Assembly: GCA_016839545.1 (NCBI GenBank)
Contig: JAEOUB010000151.1
Location: 1-6,807, forward strand
Reading direction: 5' to 3'
From: Candidatus Kariarchaeota archaeon
GTDB taxonomy: Archaea > Asgardarchaeota > Heimdallarchaeia > Heimdallarchaeales > Kariarchaeaceae
DNA length: 6,807 bases
Part shown: piece by piece, positions 1 to 5,845 of the stretch
Layout of the letters: every line of letters starts with the position of its first letter
Numbering within the stretch: the stretch's first letter is position 1
Translations under genes and position numbers: made by a program
The notes under the pieces: generated by a model
What the model was told of the DNA's origin: nothing
Databases searched by the model: none
Seen by the model: the letters and a program-made list of their open reading frames with translations, nothing else

Positions 1-2
1 AC

Positions 3-131
3 ATCCTGACACTCACTGACCAGGGAACTGCAAAATTTGACCTGTTCATGCTCAGCCTGGCAGATCATCCCAAGCTGGATCGTATCATACACATTGTAGA
101 ATACTTCAGAACAGCTCCAGTTTTCAACTGA
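3..131 (+). CDS. C-terminal fragment of an unidentified protein, possibly a winged-helix regulator
   Basis: An open frame enters from the left edge and stops at TGA 129-131, giving 42 residues. The peptide runs from ILTLTDQGTAKFDLFMLSLA to a final EYFRTAPVFN. It has the balanced, mostly helical make-up of a real protein end and no competing frame of similar quality. The LTLTDQG segment resembles the LTxxG turn that follows the beta wing in MarR/PadR/HxlR-type winged-helix regulators, with a dimerisation helix after it. That is a family-level inference from a very short piece, and I do not recognise the family. It converges on the FMN reductase gene, with 31 bases between the two stop codons. 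The real N-terminus lies outside the window. Confidence 0.6.
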   Translation: MLTLTDQGTAKFDLFMLSLADHPKLDRIIHIVEYFRTAPVFN

Positions 132-140
132 ATACATTTC

Positions 141-146
141 AAAAAA
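141..146 (-). terminator. Oligo-T terminator of the FMN reductase gene
   Basis: Read on the minus strand, this is a run of six T residues starting 17 bases after the TAA stop of the flavoprotein gene. It lies inside the 31-base convergent gap. Archaeal RNA polymerase commonly terminates at T-rich tracts without needing a hairpin, and no convincing stem precedes this one. The assignment is inferred from position and composition only. Confidence 0.4.
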
Positions 147-162
147 TCTGATAATGCATGTC

Positions 163-753
163 TTAATTGAGATTGACAGATTCTTCTTTTCTGGCAACAG
201 TACCCAGCTTGGACAAGAGTGCCTCCACAGTCTGCTCTACCTTCTGCAGTGGCTTTGCAGCTGTCAGTGCCCATCCCTCACCTGTGTCAATCTGGTCGAA
301 ATCACCACGGGCAGTATAGATCTGGGGCATGATTGCTGTGGCATTAAAATCATAGAGCATGATCGATATAAGGTCGTTTGATGCCATATATCCCTGCCGA
401 CCACCGGCATTGACCACCATTGCAAAGTGCTTGTTGGCAGTGGTGCCACCAAAGAGATCGATGAAGTTCTTGAAGACGCCGGAGAAAGTGTACACGTAAT
501 TAGGATAGCCCAGCACATACGCATCAGCACGATCCATCAATCCGTAGATGTGTTCGACATCGGGGTATTCTTCAAAATAGGCTGACAGTGACCTGCCGTC
601 ACAGAATGGCAGTTTAAAATCTCGTAAATCGAGGTGATGGACTTCCAGCTCGTATTTTTCCAGTTCTTCCTTGACATGCCGGGTGACGACTGCGGTTCGG
701 GAGTCTTTTCTGAGGGACGACTGGATGATTACGATGACGGGTTGTTCTGTCAT
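163..753 (-). CDS. NAD(P)H-dependent FMN reductase / flavodoxin-like flavoprotein
   Basis: This 196-residue protein belongs to the NADPH-dependent FMN reductase (flavodoxin-like fold) family. It is probably a soluble cytoplasmic enzyme that binds FMN and passes electrons from NAD(P)H to flavin, quinone or another acceptor. A first beta strand (VIVIIQSS, residues 6-13) leads into the phosphate-binding loop SSLRKDSRT (12-20). A second flavin loop at 82-99 reads GYPNYVYTFSGVFKNFID, the usual Pro-x-Tyr...Gly-x-x-Lys-Asn-x-x-Asp signature of the family. A third conserved turn, VVNAGGRQGYMA, is at 113-124. Length is normal and no membrane segment is present. The ATG at 753 is supported by GGAG ten bases upstream and a TATA box further out. 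The gene is divergent from the small membrane protein and convergent with the fragment at 3-131. The acceptor cannot be read from sequence; it could supply reduced flavin to an oxygenase. Confidence 0.88.
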   Translation of the reverse strand: MTEQPVIVIIQSSLRKDSRTAVVTRHVKEELEKYELEVHHLDLRDFKLPFCDGRSLSAYFEEYPDVEHIYGLMDRADAYVLGYPNYVYTFSGVFKNFIDLFGGTTANKHFAMVVNAGGRQGYMASNDLISIMLYDFNATAIMPQIYTARGDFDQIDTGEGWALTAAKPLQKVEQTVEALLSKLGTVARKEESVNLN

Positions 754-763
754 ATCATATCTT

Positions 764-767
764 CTCC
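764..767 (-). promoter_or_regulatory. Ribosome binding site of the FMN reductase gene
   Basis: The minus strand reads GGAG here, with ten bases between it and the ATG at 753. Together with the GAGG before the GyrI-like gene, it is one of only two clear Shine-Dalgarno matches in the window. It supports the 753 start over downstream alternatives and shows that leadered as well as leaderless messages are probably used. Confidence 0.55.
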
Positions 768-787
768 GGAATGGATAATATAGTCAC

Positions 788-797
788 TTATTGATAA
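788..797. promoter_or_regulatory. Palindrome TTATTGATAA beside a TATA box, possible operator
   Basis: TTAT-TG-ATAA is a perfect 4+2+4 inverted repeat directly next to the TATA-like element at 798-807. Seen from the FMN reductase gene it lies between the TATA box and the expected transcription start near 776. A repressor bound there would block initiation. The site is short and A/T-rich, so chance is a real alternative. Confidence 0.25.
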
Positions 798-807
798 TTT
801 ATATAAA
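798..807. promoter_or_regulatory. TATA-like element in the divergent region 754-814
   Basis: TTTATATAAA is itself almost symmetrical, so it could act in either direction. On the minus strand it predicts a start near 776, giving a leader of roughly 23 bases that contains the GGAG before the FMN reductase ATG. On the plus strand it predicts a start near 828. That is downstream of the ATG at 815 and would favour the in-frame ATG at 845 for the membrane protein. The minus-strand use fits better. Confidence 0.55.
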
Positions 808-814
808 ATCGGGT

Positions 815-1186
815 ATGAGCAACTTCAGAGCAGTACTGTGGACAATGATCTATTATATGCTGGGGATCCACGATGGCTTCTATCCACTGTGGTCCCGGGG
901 TTTCAAGTATTATCACGGCTACCTGATGGTATTCTATCTCTTGCTCATCTTTGTGACCCACAATCAGACCCGATATCAGCTTGTTCTTGCTCTGTTTCTG
1001 ACCTATGCACTGAACGTTCTGGTATTTGTGCTACCAATCAATATCGGGTTTTTCCATCACCGTCTATTTTTCTGGATATACATCCCGTTTTTCATCCTAT
1101 TCTGGTTGCTCTGGGATATCAGGAAGCTTCGTCACTTCGACAGTCAAGAACTACCATTTGATCAGGAAGAAGATACAGAGGGTTGA
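815..1186 (+). CDS. Small three-helix membrane protein, uncharacterised
   Basis: I do not recognise this family. From ATG 815 the protein has 123 residues. It has an aromatic, amphipathic N-terminal stretch (YYMLGIHDGFYPLWSRGFKYY), then three hydrophobic segments: about YLMVFYLLLIFV, LVLALFLTYALNVLVFVLPI and FFWIYIPFFILFWLLW. A charged tail ends in FDQEEDTEG, giving a likely cytoplasmic acidic C-terminus. The start is uncertain. The frame opens at a TTG at 791 inside the promoter, ATG 815 has no ribosome binding site, and ATG 845 would suit a start driven by the TATA box at 798-807. The last 68 bases overlap the end of the acyl-CoA synthetase gene on the other strand. It is unlikely to be a shadow, because most of it lies outside that gene and its hydrophobic pattern is well organised. 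Confidence 0.65.
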   Translation: MSNFRAVLWTMIYYMLGIHDGFYPLWSRGFKYYHGYLMVFYLLLIFVTHNQTRYQLVLALFLTYALNVLVFVLPINIGFFHHRLFFWIYIPFFILFWLLWDIRKLRHFDSQELPFDQEEDTEG

Positions 1187-3101
1187 TGTCCAGCTCTGTG
1201 ATATGTGGATGATCGGTAATCAGTTTATCAAGTGCCAGTACCCTGTCTACCAGTCGATCCATATCAACTGAGAATCCTCCACGGTATCCATGCAGTAACC
1301 GATAGAATTTGAGCTGGGAGAGTGCATGGAGCACTGCTTCCCTGGTCGTAGGGCTGGGAAGGAAAATCGTATCATCTCTGTGCTCAACAAGGGTCCCACC
1401 TTCTCCAAGCAGGAGAAAGTGTCCAAACTGCTGATCATGAATTGCACCCAGGACAAGCTCCAGACCTCCTGAATAGTAGGGCTGCAGTTCAATCATACCA
1501 TCGACTATCCCTGCACCAGCATAGATTGCCTGTAGTTGTTCCCATGCACTGTCAATTGTGGCAGGAGTGATATTGAGAATAACTCCTCCACTGTCGGTCT
1601 TGTGTGAGAAATCAGGGTGCTTCAATTTGAGAACCACGGCACTGTGAGAACCTGCCCATATCCTGGCCTGATCAATTGATGTGGTCAGAAGTGTATCAGG
1701 AAAATCAAACCCGTATGCCGTGAGAAGGCTTTCAAGATCTTCAGCACTCTTGCTTTCCCCTTCTAGATGCTCTTGGTTTGCCCCTGCAGATCTTTCTTTC
1801 CAAGTATGGTACCAATTGACCTGTGTCAATATCTCTGCAACCTCCCTCGTTGTCTGGTAGACCACCAGATTGTCAAAATGATCAAATTCAGCAAATTCAG
1901 GTCCGAGGTAGGCACAGATAATTGGTAGTTCCAGCTGGTCAACTGCCTGTAACAATTCCTCTGTCTCGATCAGGACGGGATGGACAATGATCAGCACGAT
2001 TGTTGTTACTGCCGGATCATCCCTTATGGCAGTAATTGTGTCGATATAGCGGTCAATCCCGGCATCGGCAACAAGATCCAGGGGATTGGAGGCATTGCCC
2101 GATGGGGGTATGATCTGCGATAACCTGGTTACTGTCTCCTGCGATAGCTCAGCAAGTGTGACCCCAGCCTCAATCATTTCATCTGCTGCCAGTACTCCGG
2201 GTCCACCGGCACTGCTGATAGTGACAATTCCCGAGTGATTCCTCACACCAAACTTGGTGATGAACCGTGCCAGTGCCATCTCCTGCTCAATGGTATCTGT
2301 TACTATCACACCACAGTCTTGTAGTAGTGATCGTGTCAGTCGAAAATCACCTGCAAGAGCTCCAGTGTGTGAGCTCACTGCCCGAGATCCCTCAACGGTT
2401 CTGCCTCCCTTGACCACAATCACGGGTTTCTTTCTCGAGATCTCAGTCAGAATATTTCTCATCTTCATGGGCTGAGAGAATGATTCAAGGTATGCAGTGA
2501 TCACCTGGGTTGACGGATCCTGGCCCAGGTACTCCAGCACATCCACCTCATCAATATCAAGCTTGTTGCCCAGCGATACAAATCCTGAGAAGCCCTCACT
2601 CACCAGGCTCTCCTGAGCCACCACCACAATTGATCCTGACTGGGAGATAAAACCAACAGAGCCTCCAGCAATCGGAATGGGAGAGAAGGAGGTATTGGCA
2701 CCCGGTGCAAAACTGCCCATGGAATTGGGTCCCAGGACTCGGATACCATGTCCTCGTGCAATCTTCAGGATGTCCTCCTCCTGCTCGGCACTGAATCCAG
2801 CTGTGATCACAATCACTGTCCTGCAGCCATTGGCTCCCAGCTCATCAATGACTGTAGCTGCCAGTTTTGGAGCAGTCAGTACCACACCAAGATCAACCGG
2901 TGGCAACTCAGCAATGCTTTTGTGGACTTTCCTGTTCTCAATCATGTCAGCATTGGGATTGACCAGAAATATCTCACCGCTGTATCCTGATGCCAGAAGA
3001 TTGCCAAGTATCATATGTCCCAGCGAGGGGGCTGTACGTCGCATACCAATCAGAGCTACCGACCGGGGGGAGAACAGTGGGGCAAGAGTCACAGTCTCCA
3101 C
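1119..3101 (-). CDS. Acyl-CoA synthetase (NDP/ADP-forming), fused alpha and beta domains
   Basis: This 660-residue enzyme of the ADP-forming acetate/acyl-CoA ligase family converts acyl-CoA, ADP and phosphate to the free acid, CoA and ATP in the cytoplasm. The order is: CoA-binding Rossmann domain (about 9-130, SVALIGM at 14-20, GPNSMG at 124-129); succinyl-CoA-ligase-like domains (about 145-430) with GFISQSGS at 150-157 and the loop SSHTGALAG, whose His245 matches the phosphorylated histidine of the family; a hydrophilic linker (about 431-452); then an ATP-grasp domain (about 453-655) with HKTDSGGV from His500 and ELDINPL near the end. Both phosphate-relay histidines are kept, so it is probably active. 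In many archaea alpha and beta are separate chains; the fused form is also widespread. Start is GTG 3101, directly after an in-frame TGA; a second GTG three codons on (3092) is a credible alternative. The substrate acid (acetate, branched-chain, aryl or other) cannot be told. A protein lysine acetyltransferase is excluded by the lack of a GNAT domain. Confidence 0.9.
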   Translation of the reverse strand: METVTLAPLFSPRSVALIGMRRTAPSLGHMILGNLLASGYSGEIFLVNPNADMIENRKVHKSIAELPPVDLGVVLTAPKLAATVIDELGANGCRTVIVITAGFSAEQEEDILKIARGHGIRVLGPNSMGSFAPGANTSFSPIPIAGGSVGFISQSGSIVVVAQESLVSEGFSGFVSLGNKLDIDEVDVLEYLGQDPSTQVITAYLESFSQPMKMRNILTEISRKKPVIVVKGGRTVEGSRAVSSHTGALAGDFRLTRSLLQDCGVIVTDTIEQEMALARFITKFGVRNHSGIVTISSAGGPGVLAADEMIEAGVTLAELSQETVTRLSQIIPPSGNASNPLDLVADAGIDRYIDTITAIRDDPAVTTIVLIIVHPVLIETEELLQAVDQLELPIICAYLGPEFAEFDHFDNLVVYQTTREVAEILTQVNWYHTWKERSAGANQEHLEGESKSAEDLESLLTAYGFDFPDTLLTTSIDQARIWAGSHSAVVLKLKHPDFSHKTDSGGVILNITPATIDSAWEQLQAIYAGAGIVDGMIELQPYYSGGLELVLGAIHDQQFGHFLLLGEGGTLVEHRDDTIFLPSPTTREAVLHALSQLKFYRLLHGYRGGFSVDMDRLVDRVLALDKLITDHPHITELDINPLYLLPDQMVVLDCRSDEAS

Positions 3102-3114
3102 TCAAGCTGTTCTC

Positions 3115-3147
3115 AATATAGCTCTGTGGTGCCCCACGGGTATTTTG
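3115..3147 (-). promoter_or_regulatory. Candidate TATA elements for the acyl-CoA synthetase gene
   Basis: Two weak elements are visible on the minus strand. GCAAAATA at 3141-3148 would start transcription near 3118, leaving a leader of about 17 bases before GTG 3101. TATATTG at 3114-3120 would start near 3092, exactly at the second GTG, giving a leaderless message. Neither is a strong match. The A-rich stretch shared with the plus-strand promoter at 3223-3229 is a third option with a leader of about 100 bases. Confidence 0.3.
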
Positions 3148-3222
3148 CCTCATTTCTCTCCAATTCCGTGAAGCCGTCCACATATTCTACTTTGACATTT
3201 CTCAATTCTGCTTCCACCTAGA

Positions 3223-3229
3223 TTTTTAA
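3223..3229 (+). promoter_or_regulatory. TATA-like element of the six-helix membrane protein gene
   Basis: TTTTTAA is centred 27 bases before the ATG at 3253, the spacing of archaeal promoters whose message starts at the start codon. The sequence between is C-rich and carries no GGAG-type ribosome binding site, which agrees with a leaderless transcript. The match to a full TATA consensus is moderate. Confidence 0.45.
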
Positions 3230-3252
3230 CTCCACCCCACTTCTACAGGTTC

Positions 3253-3828
3253 ATGACCCGCAATGGCATCCTAGCTGGGATGGCCACCTCTGTCGTATTT
3301 GTGGCCATTCACCATATCCTAATCGATCCCATCTGGTTCATCCTACCTATGGCACTGATATTCGGAGCACTCACTGGCTGGGGGCTTTCTGCATCAGAGC
3401 AGCATCTCTTTGAAGAGAGCACCTGGATGACCACTATCAAGACACTACTGCTGTACCTGATACCGGTTATCCTCCTGGATGTGGCAATTGCACTCTTTGT
3501 AGATCCAATCTTCACCTTTGAGGAGGCAAGTGATCCCACTACTACCGGAACCCTGCTCGGCACTGCATTCTCAATTGTGATACCCTATGCCATTGTATAC
3601 GGAGCTATTCAGGGAACTCTGCTCGGCAGATCACGTGCAGATTATACCACCTCTATCGGTACCAACCTCGCCATTCTTGCAGGGATTGCCCACAATTTTC
3701 CACTATTCAACCTGGTGGAGGCTGACAGCTCTGTTGCAGGGATTCATCTGCTGGCATTTGTCCTCCTGCTGCTCCTGATGACATCCTATGCAATCCTGCT
3801 GAGGCTGATCAACCGTATCACAACCTAG
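3253..3828 (+). CDS. Six-helix integral membrane protein, uncharacterised
   Basis: I do not recognise this 191-residue protein. It is strongly hydrophobic, with probable membrane helices at about 5-24, 26-46, 62-83, 99-124, 136-152 and 161-186. Features that might matter are a His-His pair near the end of helix 1 (AIHHILIDP), Gly-rich packing in helices 2 and 4 (FGALTGWG; YGAIQGTLLG), and GIAHNFPLFN in the short fifth helix. An acidic, Thr-rich stretch (FEEASDPTTTG, 90-100) forms the main extramembrane loop. There is no signal peptide separate from helix 1 and no transporter or kinase signature. ATG 3253 is supported by the TATA spacing; no earlier in-frame start is better placed. It is divergent from the acyl-CoA synthetase and is followed after 126 bases by the GyrI-like gene on the same strand, which has its own promoter-like sequence. 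A transport or membrane-organising role is possible but unsupported. Confidence 0.75.
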   Translation: MTRNGILAGMATSVVFVAIHHILIDPIWFILPMALIFGALTGWGLSASEQHLFEESTWMTTIKTLLLYLIPVILLDVAIALFVDPIFTFEEASDPTTTGTLLGTAFSIVIPYAIVYGAIQGTLLGRSRADYTTSIGTNLAILAGIAHNFPLFNLVEADSSVAGIHLLAFVLLLLLMTSYAILLRLINRITT

Positions 3829-3912
3829 CAGTGCAAATAATGACAATCCCGGAATTTGATGTTGCGAAATACAACTCGTGAGTACAAAATACTGCAATAT
3901 TGAGATCACTTC

Positions 3913-3946
3913 AAATATTCTAGGCACCCTTCTTGCTATCTAGAGG
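3913..3946 (+). promoter_or_regulatory. TATA-like element and ribosome binding site of the GyrI-like gene
   Basis: AAATATT at 3913-3919 predicts a transcription start near 3942. GAGG at 3943-3946 lies eight bases before ATG 3955 and would sit at the very 5' end of such a message, which makes the two predictions slightly awkward together. The remainder of the gap 3829-3912 holds no recognisable gene, only a short palindrome (CAATATTG) near 3895 and a 13-codon open frame from 3840 that I do not support. Confidence 0.4.
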
Positions 3947-3954
3947 CTCATCAT

Positions 3955-4497
3955 ATGAAAATTCGATTTGAGGATACACCCGAGCTGCTTATTGCCGGTG
4001 TCTCCCATTACGGTACACTGAAAGGAGAGGGCTGGGAGTCAACCAACAGTATTGGCCATACATGGTCCAGGTTCACACAGTTTATCGATGCCAACCCCGA
4101 CATCTACAACACTTCGGCCAGGGACAAGAACCGCGATTTTGAGATCCATCTCTGGCAGGAGAATCACTGGCTAGATACCAAGGAATTCCAGGTATTTGTC
4201 GGTTACCAGATCTCAGCTGACAAGATCGGAGAGATACCTCCCTACATGGATATCAAGGTTCTTCCAGCCACTACCTATGCTGTTCTCGCTCTGGAAGGTG
4301 AGGAGATCACCACCTGGGAGCAGACCCTGGACCGCAAACTTCCCAAGGACAAATATCCTCGTCGCAAATTTGCATCAGGCACTGAATACGTTGTACAGAT
4401 CTACACCAAGGAATTCAAACTCGACAGTATCGAGTCATCAACCCTGCAGGTACTCATTCCCCTCGATCCCGTAGTACAGCACATCACTGCCAGCTGA
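3955..4497 (+). CDS. GyrI-like / AraC effector-binding domain protein
   Basis: This 180-residue protein has the GyrI-like small-molecule-binding fold as a stand-alone unit, without the DNA-binding domain that accompanies it in AraC- and MerR-type regulators. The two SHS2-like halves are visible. The first runs from the strand LLIAGVSHYG (11-20) through a helix with Trp37 (HTWSRFTQF) to FEIHLW (62-67) and FQVFVGYQI (78-86). The second starts with the Pro104 strand LPATTYAVLAL and ends with VVQIYT (146-151) and the terminal strand LQVLIPL (164-170). Family members bind hydrophobic or cationic small molecules, and some hydrolyse strained-ring compounds. Which applies here cannot be read. The start at 3955 has a good GAGG. 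The stop overlaps the end of the FMO gene on the other strand by 14 bp. It is cytoplasmic and could sense or sequester a substrate or product of its neighbour, but that is inference. Confidence 0.8.
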   Translation: MKIRFEDTPELLIAGVSHYGTLKGEGWESTNSIGHTWSRFTQFIDANPDIYNTSARDKNRDFEIHLWQENHWLDTKEFQVFVGYQISADKIGEIPPYMDIKVLPATTYAVLALEGEEITTWEQTLDRKLPKDKYPRRKFASGTEYVVQIYTKEFKLDSIESSTLQVLIPLDPVVQHITAS

Positions 4498-5770
4498 CAG
4501 CATTCCTCGGTAATTCCTTTCTCAGTTTCTTCAGATACCGGTGATAATCCACCTCGGTATTGTGCCGCACACTGTCAATATACTTCTCCTTGATGAGATC
4601 AATCTCTTTCTCAATCCGCTTCTCAATGTCTTCTGGCAATGTATAGGTACCAATCACATGATTGGCAACAAGTTGTGCCTGGGTGTCGGAGAGGGGCCAA
4701 ATACACCCCTGTGGCTGCGTCAATCCGATCACGGCCATATTTTTGAAGCGAGGATGGAATATTTTCAGATAGAGGTCAACATCTCCCTCTGAATAGTCTA
4801 GTTCGGGATAATCAAAGAAGGGAAAGGTGATCTTGTAGCCGGTGGCAGTGATGACGGTATCATACTCCTCTGCAGTACCATCCTCAAAATGAACTGTCTT
4901 TCCATCAAACCTGGCGATATTTTTGCGAGGATGGATATTCCCGTGTCTGAGATGATACAGCAGCTGTGTGTTGAGGATTGGATGGGACTCTGTTGGATAA
5001 TGGTCGGGTTTGGGGAGCCCGTAGGACTCCATGCTGCCAACAACCAGCTTCAGGGCAAAACGTTCCACACGTTTGAGAATGATCTCGGGTATCCATCGCA
5101 GTCGTGCATGAAGGTTATCCGGAGTCAGGCCCCACAGCATATGTTTGGGAACCACCCAGTAACCTCGTCGCCACGATAGTGATGCCAGCTGCGCATGACG
5201 TGCAATATCCACAATGATATCACATGCAGAATTTCCCGCACCGACAACCAGTACCCGCTTGTCTTTGAAAGGCAGGTGTGTCTTGTAAAAATGAGAATGC
5301 ATGTACTCCCCGGTGAACTCACCCTCAAAATCTGGATAGCGAGGGTTCCAGTGGTGGCCTGATGCCACAACCAGGTAATCAAACACCTCGACGTCACCAC
5401 TGTCAAGTGTCAGCTCCCATTTTTCCCCATCAACCTGTTCTGCTTTCTCCACCCGGGTGTTGAACTGGTAGTACTGGGTTACCCCAAAGTGGTCGGCATA
5501 GTCTCGAAAATATTTCAGCAGCAATCTGTGACTTGGATAATCTGGATAATGGTCTGGCATGGGATAATCATGGTACTGTGACCAGTTCTTTGATGAGATG
5601 ATGTGTGAGGTCTCATACACCGATGAATGTGCGGGATCGGGTGTGAATATCCAGTTTCCACCAACCTCTGCATTGGCATCGTAACCCACAATATCTGTCA
5701 GCCCCACCTGCAGCAGGTGCTTGACTGCAGTGATCCCGGATGGACCGGCACCAATAACACAGACTCTCAT
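4484..5770 (-). CDS. Flavin-containing monooxygenase (class B, FMO type)
   Basis: This 428-residue FAD- and NADPH-dependent monooxygenase would oxygenate a soft nucleophile (N or S) or a ketone. Domain marks in order: FAD-binding GAGPSG (7-12) on the first strand; VGGNW (36-40); the FMO fingerprint FTGEYMHSHFY (152-162), matching FxGxxxHxxxY; NADPH-binding VGAGNSACDI (176-185); and ATGY (309-312), the hinge motif of class B enzymes. Length is typical of bacterial FMOs, and there is no hydrophobic C-terminal anchor as in mammalian ones; the C-terminus is a charged helix (380-420). By eye the HIISSK segment (56-61) aligns with the FTNSSK of animal FMOs, placing Ile58 where those carry a conserved Asn. 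The ATG at 5770 lies 26 bases from a TATA element, so a leaderless message is likely. The substrate is unknown. Trimethylamine, sulfide or Baeyer-Villiger ketone oxidation are all possible. Such enzymes are commoner in bacteria, so acquisition by transfer is plausible. Confidence 0.9.
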   Translation of the reverse strand: MRVCVIGAGPSGITAVKHLLQVGLTDIVGYDANAEVGGNWIFTPDPAHSSVYETSHIISSKNWSQYHDYPMPDHYPDYPSHRLLLKYFRDYADHFGVTQYYQFNTRVEKAEQVDGEKWELTLDSGDVEVFDYLVVASGHHWNPRYPDFEGEFTGEYMHSHFYKTHLPFKDKRVLVVGAGNSACDIIVDIARHAQLASLSWRRGYWVVPKHMLWGLTPDNLHARLRWIPEIILKRVERFALKLVVGSMESYGLPKPDHYPTESHPILNTQLLYHLRHGNIHPRKNIARFDGKTVHFEDGTAEEYDTVITATGYKITFPFFDYPELDYSEGDVDLYLKIFHPRFKNMAVIGLTQPQGCIWPLSDTQAQLVANHVIGTYTLPEDIEKRIEKEIDLIKEKYIDSVRHNTEVDYHRYLKKLRKELPRNAVSWQ

Positions 5771-5791
5771 AATTTCTCACACTGACCGTGC

Positions 5792-5799
5792 TTTATATT
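5792..5799. promoter_or_regulatory. TATA box in the divergent region 5771-5845
   Basis: TTTATATT on the plus strand reads AATATAAA on the minus strand. Its centre is 26 bases from the FMO start codon, the textbook spacing for a leaderless archaeal message, and the region before that ATG has no good ribosome binding site. Used in the other direction it would start transcription near 5822, about 24 bases before the TTG at 5846. Shared bidirectional use is possible but unproven. Confidence 0.55.
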
Positions 5800-5845
5800 G
5801 ATTTAGCAATTCACAAGTTAACAAATCAGCCAAAGTGCTAATCTC

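Noticed and set aside
838..1161. Alternative plus-strand frame of 107 codons overlapping the small membrane protein
   Set aside because: The competing frame has organised membrane helices, whereas this one has a mixed, Cys- and Ser-rich composition without domain features.
2677..3171. 164-codon plus-strand open frame opposite the acyl-CoA synthetase
   Set aside because: It lies antisense to well-conserved CoA-domain sequence, and its translation is low in structure and rich in Ser, Arg and Pro; it is a shadow of the real gene.
3861..3875. Possible hairpin GTTG-CGAAATA-CAAC after the six-helix protein gene as a terminator
   Set aside because: The stem has only four pairs and no T-run follows.
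3840..3881. 13-codon open frame in the gap before the GyrI-like gene
   Set aside because: It has no ribosome binding site or TATA at the right spacing, and is too short to distinguish from chance.
4889..5179. 96-codon plus-strand frame opposite the FMO gene, and several similar frames on both strands there
   Set aside because: All lie within FMO sequence carrying intact motifs, and none shows family signals or a promoter.
5800..5843. Imperfect inverted repeat GATTTAGC ... GCTAATC in the divergent region
   Set aside because: One base is missing and the spacer is about 29 bases; A/T-rich DNA gives such matches often.
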